Source: Rhodamnia argentea
Taxonomy: Eukaryota > Streptophyta > Magnoliopsida > Myrtales > Myrtaceae
Direction of reading: 5' to 3'
Assembly: GCF_020921035.1 (NCBI RefSeq)
Contig: NC_063159.1
Location: forward strand, 8,534,501-8,598,500
Length of the DNA stretch: 64,000 nt
Shown here one piece after another: positions 49,549-60,769 of the stretch (the stretch's first letter is position 1; every line of letters starts with the position of its first letter). The notes under the pieces are model-generated. The model ran no database searches. It was not told the DNA's origin and saw only the letters and a list, made by a program, of their open reading frames with translations. The position numbers and the translations under genes are program-made.

Positions 49549-52500
49549 ATGGCGTCCACGCGAGTCGCATTCCCAACCAGGAACAGTTTGTGTGGAACAG
49601 AAACAACTCCGCTCGCTTCTCTCTTGCCAAGAGAACATTCAAGACGCGGTCGTCGTCTTCTTCGCAATCGATCCGCCACAGTGACCATGTCGGTGTCGCC
49701 CATCCCTCAGACCCACCTTCAAGTCCAAGCTTCTAAGAAACTAGACATACCCATCATGGTAACCACGCTTCGCTCGCATAGTGTTTGATGAAATGGCTTT
49801 GCTTTTTGTCAGTGGTGGTGCGAGACAAATGTGATGGAGTTGTCTTGTTTGAAGTGCGCAAAACGCTTTCTTTTGCCTAATTAGGCTTGGTGGATACTAC
49901 ATTTGGGCATTGAGAAGTTGCAATTGCTTACTTTTAGCATGGAAATGTATGTGGATTTTGGGAAATGTGTGCTTTCCTCTCAAGTTACTGAAACTTCTCA
50001 ATACAATTTTCAATCTTTTCCCGACCATCTTGTTGGCTTAGTCGATGGATGCATTGCATGTTTGCTGTTGCTGCAGGTGAACAGTTGTTTGGGCAAAATG
50101 GGGAAGGCTGTTATAAAAGCAGCGGAATCTGCAGGACTTGATCTTATCCCCATGTCATTTGGCCATGCCAAAGAGGCTGGAAAAACCGTAGAGGTGTGTG
50201 GAAAAGAGATAAAGGTGCACGGGCCTTCAGATAGAGAAAGCGTTCTGGCCTCGGTCTTTCGTGAACACCCAAATATGATCGTGGTCGACTACACTGTGCC
50301 TGATGCAGTGAACAGTAAGTGACACATCTTTAGATATGCTATTGATAGAAATTCATTTGCCAGAAGGGAGGTCTGATTTTTTCATATTTCAATCAAGATG
50401 AGGGTGGGAGGGTTATCTGATTATTTGGAACTCTGGTAATTTTGTGAAATCTGCAAACCTTAACAGGATACTGCACGAGTCAATATGTCACTGTTCGCTT
50501 GATAAGTTCAATTAAATTCTTGTTGCTGAACATATCTTTCTATTATGAAGGTAACGCCGAGCTGTATTGCAATGTTGGAGTTCCATTTGTCATTGGAACT
50601 ACTGGAGGGGACAGGGACCGGCTTTACAAAACAGTCGAAGATTCAAATGTATATGCAGTAATTTCCCCACAAATGGGGAAACAGGTGACAGAACCGCTGT
50701 TCAGTTTTAGCCATCTCTGTACTGTCTTATTTTTTCCTAATCATTCTCTAGTTTTTGGTAGGTTGTGGCATTTCTTGCAGCGATGGAAATTATGGCAGAG
50801 CAATTTCCAGGGGCCTTCTCTGGGTATTCTCTAAAGGTGTTCAGTCCTTACTCTTCTGCATCTGCTTTCTCCTATTCTGCTCCTCACTTTGTTCTCTGTC
50901 TTCTATTGTTTAGTGATGTAGTTGATGTTAAAATTAGAAGTTCTCACCAATGTTTGATTACATACTTTTGAGAGAGCTATTCGTTGTAAGATCAACTGTG
51001 CATGAAAAAAGAAAAAGAAGGTTGTAAGAATGGAAGTTCTGTGAGTTTGTCCTACAATATGTCAATTAGGTACTGTTGATCTCTTTATTTTCTTCATTAT
51101 ACAAAGATAAAATATAGACAAATTGTACAAACAACACACTACCTAGATCACAAAGCAGAAAAAAAAGGCGGCCAAGTGAGGTTATATTGTGACTCGTTTG
51201 TGTTGTGGTAAGCTGCTGTGGGACTCATGGCAGATTAGGTACTGTTAATCTTAATGATGTAGGTCTGATTCTATCCTGTAAGCTTATCTTTATTTAGTTC
51301 CTATCCTCAGTTAGATTTGTTGTATTTTACCCGTTTATCATTTATCTCGTCATATTTCATTTGCTTGGTTATCAAGTTGAATGATGGTTGAGTACCGCTG
51401 GTTGTTGTGAAGCGACCCATTAACCAGAATGGGGAATGAGATAGGAGTTCGGGTGCTCATACACTGAACCAATATTTTCACTGAAATTTGAGGAAACAAA
51501 TATGAGGGAAAAAGGATTTTTTGTGAGGTGAGGAATATGCTTTTTATGTCGATATCTCGGGAAGCATGAGAGCTGGAACCTGCGGCAATTTGAGTCCCTA
51601 TGGCTTTCTGTGGTTACCCTTTTGTTGAACTCTTATCTTTTTGAGTGATTGGGGGCCATCTTCCATCTTTGAAATGCCATAGTGTGGTTTTACCCCCTCC
51701 CTACTTCACCTCACTTTGTCTTTGCCAGTTTCAGTGGGTGCATTGTTGATGTCTATTCTGGTACACTGAGCTGTAGTGGAAGACCAGATGTTATGCTGCT
51801 TTCTTAAGTGCTTGAAATAGCTTGAGAATCGGTATTCGTTGTTGCTGTGGTTTGCTCTGGTGGTTTGCATTAATTGAAGAACATTTACTCAATTGCAATG
51901 AATTTGGGTCAATTCTTAATATTGCAATGCTCTGATTTACTCTTGACCTAATGATGCCAAATTTGTATTATAGACATAGTATAGAACTTACTGTTTTCAA
52001 TTCACATTTGGATGTGCTGATGGAGGCACTGGTGAATTTGTTTAAAGTATAGGTGATGGAGTCCCATCAATCAAGCAAATTGGACACATCTGGAACAGCT
52101 AAGGCGGTAATTTCTTGCTTCAAGAAGTTGGGAGCGTCTTTTGACATGGATCAGGTGGGTTGGGGTATTATGTTCGTGACTTTGACTCAATTTATTGGGA
52201 AATTCTTGTTAATTCTTCTTTTATTTATCGATAAAAAAGGCATGTTGAGGAACATATACATATTTGTTGCAAATCCATATCATTGCTCTGTCTTGATATG
52301 GATTGAATTGTTTTGTTAGTAAGGCTGTAGATTAGTTCTTGGCCAAACACATGGTTTTGTTTTAGTTTGTTCCTTAAATCTTGATGAAGCTTTGTTTTTA
52401 TGTAGTTCTCTCAAGAGCTAAGAGGTTTTTGGGTTCAATTCTTATACCACTGGCCTACTTGCCTATGTGGGAAAACCTTTGTTGTGTACTCACATCTTGC

Positions 52501-53392
52501 ATATTTACTAAATTGTGCATGAGTGAACGGCTCAATAGGCCATAAACTGTAACATTATTCTTTGTAATTGCTGATTCTATTATTAAGATTATTATTAGTG
52601 TTTCCACAATTAAAAAATATCTCACACTTATCTGTGCTTTTGCTTTGGAATACCGTCAGATCCAGATGATCCGTGATCCTGAACAACAAATGGAGATGGT
52701 GGGAGTTCCAGAAGAGCATTTGTCTGGTCATGCTTTCCATTTGTATCATCTGTCATCGCCCGATGAAACGTAATTGTGTTTTATTTTTAATATCTCCACC
52801 TTCTTGTTTCATATGATTTTCTAGAAATGAGCCTTACAAAATATTCATCTCCTCTTTACAGAGTCTCTTTTGAGTTTCAGCATAATGTTTGTGGTAGATC
52901 AATATACGCCGAGGGCACAGTTGATGCTGTGTTGTTTTTAGCCAAGAAGGTGATAATTCTTCCAACAGAACCCATTTTAGTGTGGAATTGATTTTTTTTC
53001 CTGGATGTACAAGTGCACTCTATCAAAACTTGCCTGTAATGATATTTGAGAATTCATTTCCTTTACTTGCCAAAAATGAGACAAGACATTAGAAAATGCA
53101 AGCTTTGACGTGACACCAGCTCGCCTCTCCTTTAAATACATATATAGTCAGATTCACATAATGGCTGAATGCAACGTACAGATCTTAGTTCTGAGTGAGG
53201 AGATGTGTTCTTTGTATCTAATCAAAGTTAACTGTTTGGAGTTGCAGATAATTATTGTCCCTTTAGATCCCATTGCCAATGTACTCACTGATTGTGGTTT
53301 GTGAATATGTTGTCTTTTTGCAGATCCAGCAGAAGACAGACCAGCGTATATACAATATGATTGATGTGTTGCGTGAGGGTAGCATGCGCTGA
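49549..53392 (+). CDS. DAPB: 4-hydroxy-tetrahydrodipicolinate reductase, plastidial (DapB)
   Basis: This enzyme reduces 4-hydroxy-tetrahydrodipicolinate with NAD(P)H in the diaminopimelate route to lysine, in plastids. Eight exons: 49549-49758, 50077-50314, 50551-50684, 50762-50836, 52053-52154, 52660-52769, 52862-52949 and 53324-53392. They sum to 1026 bases, 341 residues. The first 45 or so residues are Ser/Arg-rich, like a transit peptide. Core motifs are GKMGKAVIKAAESAG, IVVDYTVPDAVN, GTTGGDRDRLY (165-175), ISPQMGKQVVAFLAAMEIMA, ESHQSSKLDTSGTAKA (222-237) and HNVCGRSIYAEGTVDAVLFL. The dinucleotide-binding loop reads VNSCLGKMG at 71-79, where plant relatives usually have VNGCTGKMG, so the first Gly is Ser. 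All introns are GT-AG, and the 1.2-kb fourth intron holds nothing recognisable. Confidence 0.96.
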
Positions 53393-54119
53393 TACTAGTT
53401 TCATGCTGAGTTTTCTTGTGCAGCGGCATTTATCTTTCAGGTCAGCTGTATTGTCTTAGTTCTGTGTTGTAGTCTCAACTCTTCTCGTTCTTATAATTAT
53501 AATAATTATTAGTTTTTGTTTGGCATATGTTGTATCTGCAATTCAGGACTCTGGTTTTAGATCTTTTTATACTTATCGTTGCTTCACATGGTAATAGAGT
53601 AAAGAAAATTGCGAGACTTGTTCTGGAGATGGATCATTAAGCTTGAGTAGCTGCAGCTTTTTTTTTTAGACGTGTAGGATTTTGATTATTTGTGATGCAA
53701 AGCACGCGTCTTAAAACCAGATGATGCAAAGTAGAACGTGTTTTTTTTTTTTTCCGCAACTCTCTCATGCTCGGCATCGTTGGTACTAATTGAGCTCGTG
53801 AATCGGAAGCCACATCGAAATGTTTCACTTTTCTCATTCTTACCTGAAAATTGATTTCCAGAGGTGAAGGATGAGGTATGGAGGAAGCTTAATAAAGTTT
53901 GATGTTCAAACCTGAAAAGCCCACAAGGGTTCAAAATGGAAGTTCTCCATGGAAAACTTGAGAAGTGTTTGATCCTCGACGGATAAGATGAGAGGAATTA
54001 CAAGAATGTCGTCAATTACAAATTAGATTGTCTAAGCTAAAGAAAGGTCGATCGATCTCATCAAGAATTTGAGATTTATCACATGTGAACTCCTTTGAAG
54101 TTTGATATCTCTCTCATTC
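53393..54119. other. Region downstream of the DapB gene
   Basis: Contains the 3' UTR of the reductase gene. No further feature is supported. Confidence 0.4.
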
Positions 54120-54275
54120 ATATGGCTAGAGCTGGCACTGCCACTGTGCAAATTGGACAATATTGTTCACCTTGAGCCATTTTGCAATGCTGCGGTCGCA
54201 AAAGCAATGGCCGCAATCCAACTTTCCGATTAATCTTGATCGAGGTAGGCATGCTACAACGCTTTTAGCAAAAAC
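54120..54275 (-). pseudogene. RING-H2 finger remnant
   Basis: The minus-strand translation gives IGKLDCGHCFCDRSIAKWLK. A one-base frame change then reveals QYCPICTVAVPALA. Together this is the second half of a RING-H2 finger of the type found in plant E3 ubiquitin ligases (pattern L-x-CGH-x-F-x5-I-x2-WL ... CPIC). The first Cys pair is missing, the Cys expected before the Ile reads Ser, and the frame is broken, so it is a dead fragment. The source gene was not identified. Confidence 0.55.
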
Positions 54276-54374
54276 GGGAGTATAACTGTTGGTAGACATT
54301 TCCAAATTTACCTGGATGTTACGTAAAGCCAACGTAATGCCAAAAGTCCTTCACATCTAGGACTCAACAATGTT

Positions 54375-55205
54375 CTCAATAGGACAGAAAATGTTTCTTT
54401 TTGTTCGCTATTATTACATATTGTTCGTTAATTTTAATATTATTAAAGGTTGAAGCAAATTACAACAAAGTTCAACATCATTTAGGTGGAAGTCTAACAG
54501 GTACTTGACATGGATTTTCGTTTATACAAGGAAATTCTTAGAAATGTCTATGTAATTACAGATTGTCATAGTGTGGCTCGAAAATTAAAGTTCATATCCA
54601 GCATATAAAGGAGAATCAAAAGTTTAATACGATGCATAAAGAGCATGAGGGATATGGGAATGCACCCCATAATTGGTAGTAAGAATCCGTCTCCATTAAA
54701 AGCTCTCGATCTCAAATACTCCTTTCAAGGAAATATATCTTCTATATCACCAATGAGATTATCATAGTTAAATAAGGAACCAAATTGAGAATATGCACAT
54801 TTTTGTCGAGCTTTCAAGTCTAGTACTATAAATACGACCCGGCCGCTCCTACGACGAAACAAGACCAACACAGAAAGATCTATATCTCATACATTCTCAT
54901 TGGACAGTGGCCCGCAATGACGGAGACGATATCTGGGGACGAGCTCTAGCTTGCCTCTTCTTTCAGATCGCCCATACTGGCATTCCAATTGCCGCGAAAG
55001 TAAATTGATCAACGGGGGTTGCCAACCCGTAGCCATGCTGCCTATTCATATCCTCTGGTGAAACCCGATTAACGGTTCGAACTACTAGAGCCGACTTCTT
55101 ATGTATACGATGCCCCATAGGCTTCGAACGACGTTGGTGATATTTAGCGTTCTTCATTTGGATGATTATCCTTTCACAGAGCACACCATCTTTGTTAGGA
55201 ACCAT
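54375..55205 (-). other. Unknown small-ORF family, copy A (with downstream block)
   Basis: An 80-codon frame (55205-54963, no recognised domain) carries SPEDMNRQHGYGLATPVDQF and then hits a stop. Beyond the stop the same DNA would continue KRQARARP. The same sequence pattern occurs at 55330-55560 and 60503-60754. The following block to 54375 (landmarks TTTATAGTACTAGACTTGA, GGTTCCTTATTTAACTATGA in this strand) is shared with the other copies, so a whole locus was duplicated. The function is unknown and this copy looks broken. Confidence 0.5.
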
Positions 55206-55261
55206 ATTTGCTACCTAAATGTAGATAGTTCTATTTCTTTTCAAACTCTAACAATAACAGT

Positions 55262-55822
55262 TACATTTACAGGTCTCTCCAATGGAAGATCAAGAGAACA
55301 ACGTCAGTTCTTCCTTCACTTCAAAGCCGGTTTAGTAGTTTGAACCCTAATCGGGTTCCACCAGAGGACTTGATTCGGCCACACGGCAACGGATCGGTAA
55401 CTCCCACCGATCGGTATATTCTTGCAGCAACTGAATGCCGGGGTAGCGATCAGAAGGGAGTGGCAAGCTAGAGCTCGTCAATATTATCGTCTTCGTCTCT
55501 GATGGGACGCTGTTTAGAGGAGAATGTATGAGATATGTTCCGAAAAATGTAGTATTATCATATCTTTATGGGTTTTCGTACTTCGTCGTAGGACTGGCGA
55601 GGTCGTGTTTATAGTATTAGACTTGAGAACCCAACAAACGTTTGCATATCCTCACTTTGGTTCCGTAATTACCTATGATAATCTTATTGAAATTTAATCG
55701 ATATATTTCCTCGGAAAGGAGTATTTGAGATTGAGAGCTTTAAATTAAGACGGATATTTACTACCAATTACGAGAGGCATTCCCATATCCCTCGTCCTCT
55801 TGATGCCAAAAAGATATTGTGG
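55262..55822 (+). other. Unknown small-ORF family, copy B, inverted relative to copy A
   Basis: The plus strand carries a possible ATG at 55273 (MEDQENNVSSSFTSKPV, then stop) and downstream a frame with NRVPPEDLIRPHGNGSVTPTDRY, followed by a frameshift before the Gln/Ala/Arg-rich segment. 55560-55800 is the same downstream block as in copy A but in opposite orientation, so A and B form a large imperfect inverted repeat. The copy is interrupted by stops and at 55823 by a MITE. Confidence 0.5.
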
Positions 55823-56473
55823 GTGCGTTTGGTTCGGCTTTGGAAATGGTCTTGAGAGAATGCAAATACCTTTGGCCTAAGGGGCTTTGGAAATTGCAAA
55901 CGGCGTTTACAAAAAAATGCTTTGGAAAACAACTTTGGGCTAACTAGTGTTTGGCAAAAACAAATTTGCAAAGAGGCTTTGTTACAATATTTTTTTAAAT
56001 AAAAAACAACAAAAAGGAAAATCAAACCCTAGGCTAAGGTTGCCGGCGAAATAGATCTGGCATTGTTGGCCGAGGTTGCCGTGGGTCGTTCGACCCCCAA
56101 TGAGGATAGCTTGGGGTCGCGCGACCCTATCGGGTGGTTGCCCGACGGCCACCGGCACCAAATTTGGCACGTCGGCAGCCTTAGCCCTAGAGTTTGATTT
56201 TTTTTAATAAAAAATAATGTAGCAAAGAAGATGAGGGGCAAAATCGAAATTTGGAAAAATTGGCGAGGGTAGTTTTGGAAGAAAAAAATCATAGGCCCAC
56301 ATTTAGCCAAATGCTGAACGCTTAATGCTGGTCACTACCAACATTGGGCTTTCGATTTTCGCAAGGCTGTCATTTAGCCAAATGCTCTTTGAAAAAACTT
56401 GCCAAACACCTCAGCATTTCTACAAGGAACTTTGAAGGCCCAAAGCCCCTTGGCAAAGGTGAACCAAACGCAC
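55823..56473. mobile_element. MITE-like element with 13-bp perfect terminal inverted repeats
   Basis: The termini are GTGCGTTTGGTTC at 55823-55835 and its exact reverse complement at 56461-56473. Similar TTTGG/CCAAA-rich sequence extends inward on both sides (CTTTGG, AAAGCCCCTTGG). It interrupts the downstream block of copy B: in copies A and C the sequence on either side is contiguous. The core carries GC-rich segments and no transposase. The end sequence resembles hAT-derived MITEs. Confidence 0.7.
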
Positions 56474-57396
56474 AAGGCATCGTCTTAAAGTTCAGATTCT
56501 CATTTCTATACTGGGTACGAATTTTACGTCATATTATGATATTGTGTAATTACCTAGACCTTACTTTTTGCTACTTCACATGTTACCTGATTATATGAAA
56601 TCCGTTCCTTGTGACGCTACCAAATGAAGGATATCATCATCTTCACCTATATATCCAATATTACACTAAATTACGACCCCGTAATTGAAGTTAAGGTCTT
56701 AAAGATAAATAGATAATAAACTAACTTAAAGTTTACCAACAGACAAGAATGATGGATAGAAAGCGAGAAATCCAAAGCTATGTTTAACGGAAATATTCAA
56801 ACCTAACAAAGGATATGATAATGGTTCCTAAAAAAGTGATAGAAGTCATAGAAAGATGATTATTTCCATACACTTATATTAAGCATGACTGTTTCTTTTG
56901 GTGCTTTTACATGTGATGAAATGCTAAACCATGCATGATCAACCATGTAATGACCGTTTTAGCATTTGGATTAAATCTATTTACGAAACTTAAAAAAGAC
57001 AAAGTTTGTTTCGGTCGAGGGATGAACATAATTGCTTCAGCAAAACAATTACTTAGGTACATTTCAAAATTTTGAGTATTAATTCACTTCTATTTTATAT
57101 GGACGCTCAATTTTTTCCAGCAAAATTAGAAAACAACAACATATCTGACAAACACCTCAAAACTCTTATTCTCTTGCTTTATGAAAGTTTTTATGCAGGC
57201 TTCACACACACTTGATGGTTTGTGATGGAACCACTAGTTTTTTATTATATCATTCTAGTAGTAGACATAAAACAAGGCAAAAAAATTATTCAAATGCTAT
57301 AAATTTAGTATTTGAGACATAAGCTTATCACTCTCCCTTTGAGACATATCGTGCCCCAAAAACTGATAAAAGTGATAAGAAAATTTTTGTGACTTA
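56474..57396. other. Intergenic AT-rich stretch
   Basis: No feature supported beyond the tail of the copy B downstream block (to about 56520). Confidence 0.35.
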
Positions 57397-58988
57397 GGCT
57401 CCGTTTGTTTAGGCTTCGTTTGTTTCGTGAAAAATAACTTCCCGGAAAATATTTTTCGGATTTTTTTTACGTTTTGTTTGCGGAAAATAAGCTAATCTAG
57501 GAAAACGTTTTCCAACGATGAAAAAAACCCTTCAAAAGTGAGGAAAATGTTTTCCTAAGTAAAAAAATAAATATAAAGAAAGGAAGCGCGAAAAGAGGAT
57601 GAATGTTGCATTCATCCTCTTTTTCGCGCTTCCTTTCTTTATATTTATTTTTTTACTTTCTTGTTATTATTTATTTATTACATTCATCCTCTTTTTCACA
57701 CTTCCTTTCTTTATATTTATTTTTTTAATTTCTTTTCATTATTTATTTATTATTTAAAAATTCAACTTTTTTTCCTTATCTTTCATTCATCCTCTTTTTC
57801 ACACTTCCTTTCTTTATATTTAATTTTTTTACTTTATTTTCATTATTTATTTATTATTTAAAAATTCAATCTTTTTTATTTTAAATTTTTACTTTTTCGT
57901 TTCTCCTTCTTCCTCCTTACTCTGCTGACCGCGAACCTCGACAATGGCTGACCACCCAGCAATTGGCCATGATGTTGGTCAGTGAGCTCGAGCCTCGGTC
58001 ATTCCCGACGATCTTGGGCTCGCTCAACACCGACAAGCTCCAGCCTTGCCAAAAACAGAAATTATTATAACCAACCGCTCTCAAAGACACTCAACGAAGC
58101 ATCAAATTAGCAAATTTGCAACTCGTGATTTTCGTCGTAATGCGTGCTTATATGGATTTTAAATTTTTTTTTTCTTTTTTTTTCAAGTAACTGGGAAGTT
58201 GTAAGTTTAAAAAAAAAAAACTAAATTAAGGGTGGACAATAAAATTAAAAGACTAGTATATAATGTACAAAATATAAAAAATACGAAAGAAGTCGCCTTC
58301 ATAAAATCGTAATTTGCCTCGCTGCAATCGACGAACTGGTTTCCGAGCAAAGACAACGGTTCACACGAATGAGTCGCCAATCAACCAAAAAACGTGCACA
58401 GCATTCAGTCCAACTTGCACAACTAATTGCAGCCTCTGAAGATGTACTATGTTTCCTCTGTTCTAGTGAAGCTGACTCTGCTTTTGGAACTGGAACGCTT
58501 CCGATCATCTCACGGTCACCCAACCCTCGGAATATTCCCAATTCGGCCTCTCGTGGCTAGCCAATTTGCCAATCCAATCAGTCACCGATGAAGAATCATC
58601 GGCTGAGCTCGAGCTCGCTTGGATCCGGCGAGATCGTGGCTCGTTCGCCCGGGGCGAGCTCGAGATCGGCTGCGGCCGATGACTGGCCGAAACCAAAAGG
58701 AAAAGTAAAAATAAAAATAAAATAAAAGAGAAAAAAGAAAAAGATAAATAATTAAAAAGTTCGTTTTTAAAAAAAAATATATGAAAAGAAAAAGAAACAC
58801 AAAAATTATTAAAAGAAGTCCATGGAGAAAAATCAAATCTGATTTTTCATACCAAACGATGGAAAATATTTTCTGTGTATTTTTCATAATTAAGCCAAAC
58901 ACCAGATAATATTGCCATTTTCCTAAAATATAACTTTCCGCAAAACATTTTCCAAAAATCTCGCATTTTCTGCAAAACAAATTGAACC
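57397..58988. mobile_element. Large Tourist-like non-autonomous element with hairpin and internal tandem repeats
   Basis: The left end is GGCTCCGTTTGTTT, followed by a second diverged start GGCTTCGTTTGTTTCG. The right end in reverse complement is GGTTCAATTTGTTTTGC. TTA flanks both sides (57394-57396 and 58989-58991). Inside, 57558-57658 is a nearly perfect hairpin, and a unit beginning CATTCATCCTCTTTTTC recurs about three times between 57608 and 57870. 58264-58560 has a base composition unlike the rest and short open frames on both strands, so it could be a captured host fragment. No transposase domain was found. Confidence 0.7.
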
Positions 58989-58991
58989 TTA

Positions 58992-59861
58992 GTATTTGTA
59001 TTAAAACCAGTTGTGGACTTAAATCCATATAAAAGAGGGAGCATACGTATTCTTTAAACAGAACTTCCAATAACTATTGCAGTTAAGATATGTGAGATAT
59101 GTCATCATTGGTTCCGCCGCACTCGGCGTTTGGTAGTAAGTGCATTTTCTCTCGCCGCATAGGCCACGCTTGACTTGATCAGTTGTGGCTTTCGGTTCAA
59201 CTCCTAGGTCACACTTGGACAAAGCTTTCTCCTTTATCTGTTAATTTGGAAGTTGCCTCTCATCATTTTCCATTTCTTCGGTGATCATGTTCAGCAGGAG
59301 CCTCTCCGGCATGACATGAACATGGCCGGGAAGAACTTTTCTCCTGAAATCCAGGTCATTTGGATCCTTTACGTTGAACATTACGGACCCGTACTTCACC
59401 TTGTCGGCGCCGTTCATTCGACCCCACTTTTGGAACATGGTTGACTCCACTAAAACAGCGATCCTAGATGGGTCGCATTCCGTCACTTCGTCAATGATGT
59501 CGTTGCATTTAGTCATAGAAGCAGAAGCAGGCAGCCGCTGAGCAGGATTAGGAGACAACTTGTTCACGCGACAATTTGGCTTCTCTTCAGTAACACCAGC
59601 ATCCGACCTTGACATCTTATCAGAACCAGGAGTCCTATTTGGCTTGGTTTTCCTTGTCTTTGCTTCAGACCGGAAAGAGGAGGCTTTTTTAGCCTTATTC
59701 TCCCTGGCTTTCGCACGCTCATTATGGTCCACACTACCATTCCTCTTGCATCCCTTTGATTCTTCCATAACAATTTGTTTCCACAGCTGAATCAAGTAGG
59801 ATGCAAAAGCTTGTTTGTTCTTCCTAGGATGTTTTGTAAGGCGTCTACGACCTTTCCCAAC
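58992..59861 (-). pseudogene. TFIIS transcription elongation factor pseudogene 1
   Basis: TFIIS stimulates RNA cleavage by stalled RNA polymerase II. After a TTCGTAG acceptor at 59862 the frame reads VGKGRRRLTKHPRKNKQAFA and LIQLWKQIVMEESKGCKRN (end of the N-terminal LW domain), a Lys-rich linker, and part of the central domain (CDPSRIAVLVESTMFQKWGR, VMFNVKDPNDLDFRRKVLPG). The helix starting DDPMRDRVRELL in copy 2 is deleted. A TAA at 59243-59241 interrupts the frame, which continues QIKEKALSKCD into the zinc ribbon ending WKFC and runs past the normal stop to 59019. Ribbon ligands 1 and 3 are Arg and Tyr, and the catalytic Asp-Glu pair reads Ala-Glu. No first exon was found upstream. Confidence 0.85.
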
Positions 59862-60470
59862 CTACGAATTTCCAACCATGTAAGAATAAAAAAGAGTGAG
59901 TGCGGCAGGTAAGCACAAAGGCAAAGGCACATGCATATTATAGCAGACATAATAACTGTACATTAAGATACATGAAGGGCTGCTGCCATTTGAAGAATGG
60001 TATGCAGGTGATAAAACTTCAGTAACTGGATCATAGAAAACGTAATCTAATTTTTGCTGAACAGAGTTGGTGAAAGCTTATTTTCTTACTGTTAAGGCCT
60101 CATTTTTGTTTAATACATGCCAAATGACTCTTCCAATTAGGCTTGTGCATCAGGACAGGGCCACCCTCGGTTCAAATTTTTTTGAACCGGTTCCCAGTTC
60201 CGAGTGATGAACGACCCAAGCACCGGACTGACAGGCCGAATTTGGAACCGGTTTCATAAAGTTCAAAAATCCTACCTTTTCTCTTACATTTTTCCCCTAA
60301 AATCATAATACCCTCACTCTCTAGTGAATTTTTTTTTTTTTTGAAACGGACCTAACAGTTTTCAAAGGACCTAATTATCATATGTATAGTGGCATCCAAA
60401 AGGGATATGAACAGGGAGGAAATAATTCGGCTTAGCCAACGAGGAGCGAAGATTGACGGCAAGCACAAGA
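59862..60470. other. Spacer between TFIIS pseudogene 1 and small-ORF copy C
   Basis: 60140-60250 contains GAACCGGTTCC-type repeat sequence like that at 43700-44520. The expected first exon of TFIIS is not visible here. Confidence 0.4.
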
Positions 60471-60502
60471 AACTTACGTAATTTCTCCTATGTGTTTCTT
60501 CT

Positions 60503-60754
60503 ATGTATGAGGTCGGCTCTAGCAGTTCAAATCGTAATCCGGTTCCATCGGAGAACTCGATTGGGCTACATGGCTACAGATCGTTAACTCCGGCCGACCG
60601 ATTTACATCCATGGCGGCTGGAATTCTTGGATGGGCAATCAGAAGGGAGAGGCAAGCTAGAGCTCGTCCGCTAGTACTGTCTCCGACGCTATGGGCCGCT
60701 GTTCAAAGGAGAATGTATAAGGTGTCACCTGAAAAATGTAATAATATTAGATAG
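60503..60754 (+). CDS. Unknown small protein, copy C of the small-ORF family
   Basis: An 83-codon frame starting with ATG at 60503 and ending TAG. The sequence includes NSIGLHGYRSLTPADRFTSM, AAGILGWAIRRERQARARP and LWAAVQRRMYKV. I recognise no domain. It is the only one of three related copies (A at 54963-55205, B at 55330-55560) with the whole conserved segment in one open frame. Similarity between the copies at protein level (HGYG-L-TP-DRF, RQARARP) suggests a once-coding sequence. The block after it (60770-61020, TATAGTACAAGACTTGAAAT) matches the downstream blocks of A and B. It could be the last exon of a longer gene. Function unknown. Confidence 0.4.
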   Translation: MYEVGSSSSNRNPVPSENSIGLHGYRSLTPADRFTSMAAGILGWAIRRERQARARPLVLSPTLWAAVQRRMYKVSPEKCNNIR

Positions 60755-60769
60755 TTTTGTGTTTGTCAT

